Origin: Tetrapyrgos nigripes
Taxonomy: Eukaryota; Basidiomycota; Agaricomycetes; Agaricales; Campanellaceae
DNA length: 64,000 nt
Assembly: GCA_013368315.1 (NCBI GenBank)
Contig: JAACJM010000297.1
Coordinates: 35,257 to 99,256 of the forward strand
Direction: 5' to 3'
Part shown: positions 63,613 through 64,000 of the stretch, in pieces
Position numbering within the stretch: the first letter of the stretch is position 1
Layout of the letters: each line of letters starts with the position of its first letter
The notes under the pieces: model-generated
Database searches by the model: none
What the model saw: only the letters and a program-made list of their open reading frames with translations
Told to the model about the DNA's origin: nothing
Program-made: the position numbers and the translations under genes

Positions 63613-64000
63613 TGTTGAAATATATACCTTCCATGTATAGTAACTATGATTCTATATGGAGTTATTATGAAACTTCTACGTAGCTATAAGTATGCTAGTC
63701 CTCCAGGACATTCTCCGGACATTACTCTTATCTTCTACTATGTAGTGATATCTCTGTAGATAGCAATATGGCCAATGGCAATATCCTCTTAGTCTCTAGG
63801 TATGTCCATGGACAATGTAGATATTAGTAATTACATGCTCTTTATCTAGTATAAAAGCTCTCTGTAAAGTCGTAGATACTACAGAACAATATCTAGTTCT
63901 ATCTGCTCTACAAGCAACTCGTATCTAAGCTCTACAAGCTTTCTACTCAGCCCTCTATTTGGTGAGCTCTACTGACTGGTCACCCTACGCTGAATATTTG
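63613..64000 (+). repeat. copia element 2, 3' LTR (cut by the window end)
   Basis: 388 bp visible, colinear with 55918-56305 without indels. The differences are transitions such as GAAGT/GGAGT and TATGTAAC/TACGTAGC. TATA box at 63850-63857. Confidence 0.93.

Larger units (their letters stand above)
55918..64000 (+). mobile_element. Ty1/copia LTR retrotransposon 2, near full length, cut by the window end
   Basis: LTRs start at 55918 and 63613 (exact offset 7695, no indel, about six substitutions over 388 bp). The PBS is of the copia half-tRNA type (56317). The order gag, protease, integrase, RT, RNase H and polypurine tract (GCGAGGGGGAG before 63613) is complete, but the reading is broken by one stop and several frame changes. 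Left target flank is ATATC (55913-55917). The right end lies outside the window. Its LTR and proteins differ clearly from copia element 1, so it is a separate family. Confidence 0.93.

Overview
The window is nuclear DNA of a filamentous fungus, almost certainly a basidiomycete (Agaricomycotina-like). Protein genes carry many introns of about 47-60 bp, housekeeping genes are tightly packed, and the surroundings hold Ty3/gypsy and Ty1/copia LTR retrotransposons of fungal type. No bacterial signals (operons, ribosome binding sites, CRISPR) are present.

Layout. 1-4345: decayed 3' half of a Ty3/gypsy element with an extra ORF behind pol and a candidate 3' LTR. 4346-7135: gene-free, with a 242-bp tandem duplication. 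7136-26613: one minisatellite array of an 11-bp unit (consensus AATACGTCCTG, about 6.4 kb in total) cut into three blocks by two LTR elements: an 8.1-kb minus-strand chromovirus (7649-15757, duplicated target AATAT) and a 5-kb copia element (17331-22310). 26934-51840: a gene island of 13 genes in strictly alternating orientation: CHS4/SKT5(-), AN1-UBL(+), DDX41(-), GAL7(+), PEX6(-), GAR1(+), RecQ-like(-), MIT/coiled-coil(+), ING(-), CDC50(+), VMA1(-), RPT1(+), TMA7(-). 51841-55917: gene-free, with two perfect poly(A) tracts (176 and 83 nt). 55918-64000: a second copia element, nearly complete, its 3' LTR cut by the window end.

The chromovirus is the most unusual object. It has an 11-nt primer-binding site exactly complementary to its own LTR (Tf1/sushi-type self-priming), a textbook -1 slippery heptamer with a downstream stem at the gag stop, a C-terminal chromodomain, and, between pol and the 3' LTR, a spliced gene on the opposite strand with its own TATA box that encodes a Zn2Cys6-type cysteine cluster. 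Most of its decay (LTR differences, stops, lost catalytic residues) consists of CpG transitions, and the 11-bp array units vary mainly at one CG/TG/CA dinucleotide, which suggests cytosine methylation of this repeat block.

The genes of the island serve unrelated basic functions (cell wall chitin synthesis, proteostasis, splicing, galactose use, peroxisome import, snoRNP, chromatin, lipid flipping, vacuolar acidification, proteasome, translation). They are linked by shared short divergent promoters (25-175 bp between most start codons) and by close or overlapping 3' ends. Three of these genes, and the otherwise open copia polyprotein, show a 1-nt frame break in or beside a short homopolymer, so some breaks may be sequencing errors.
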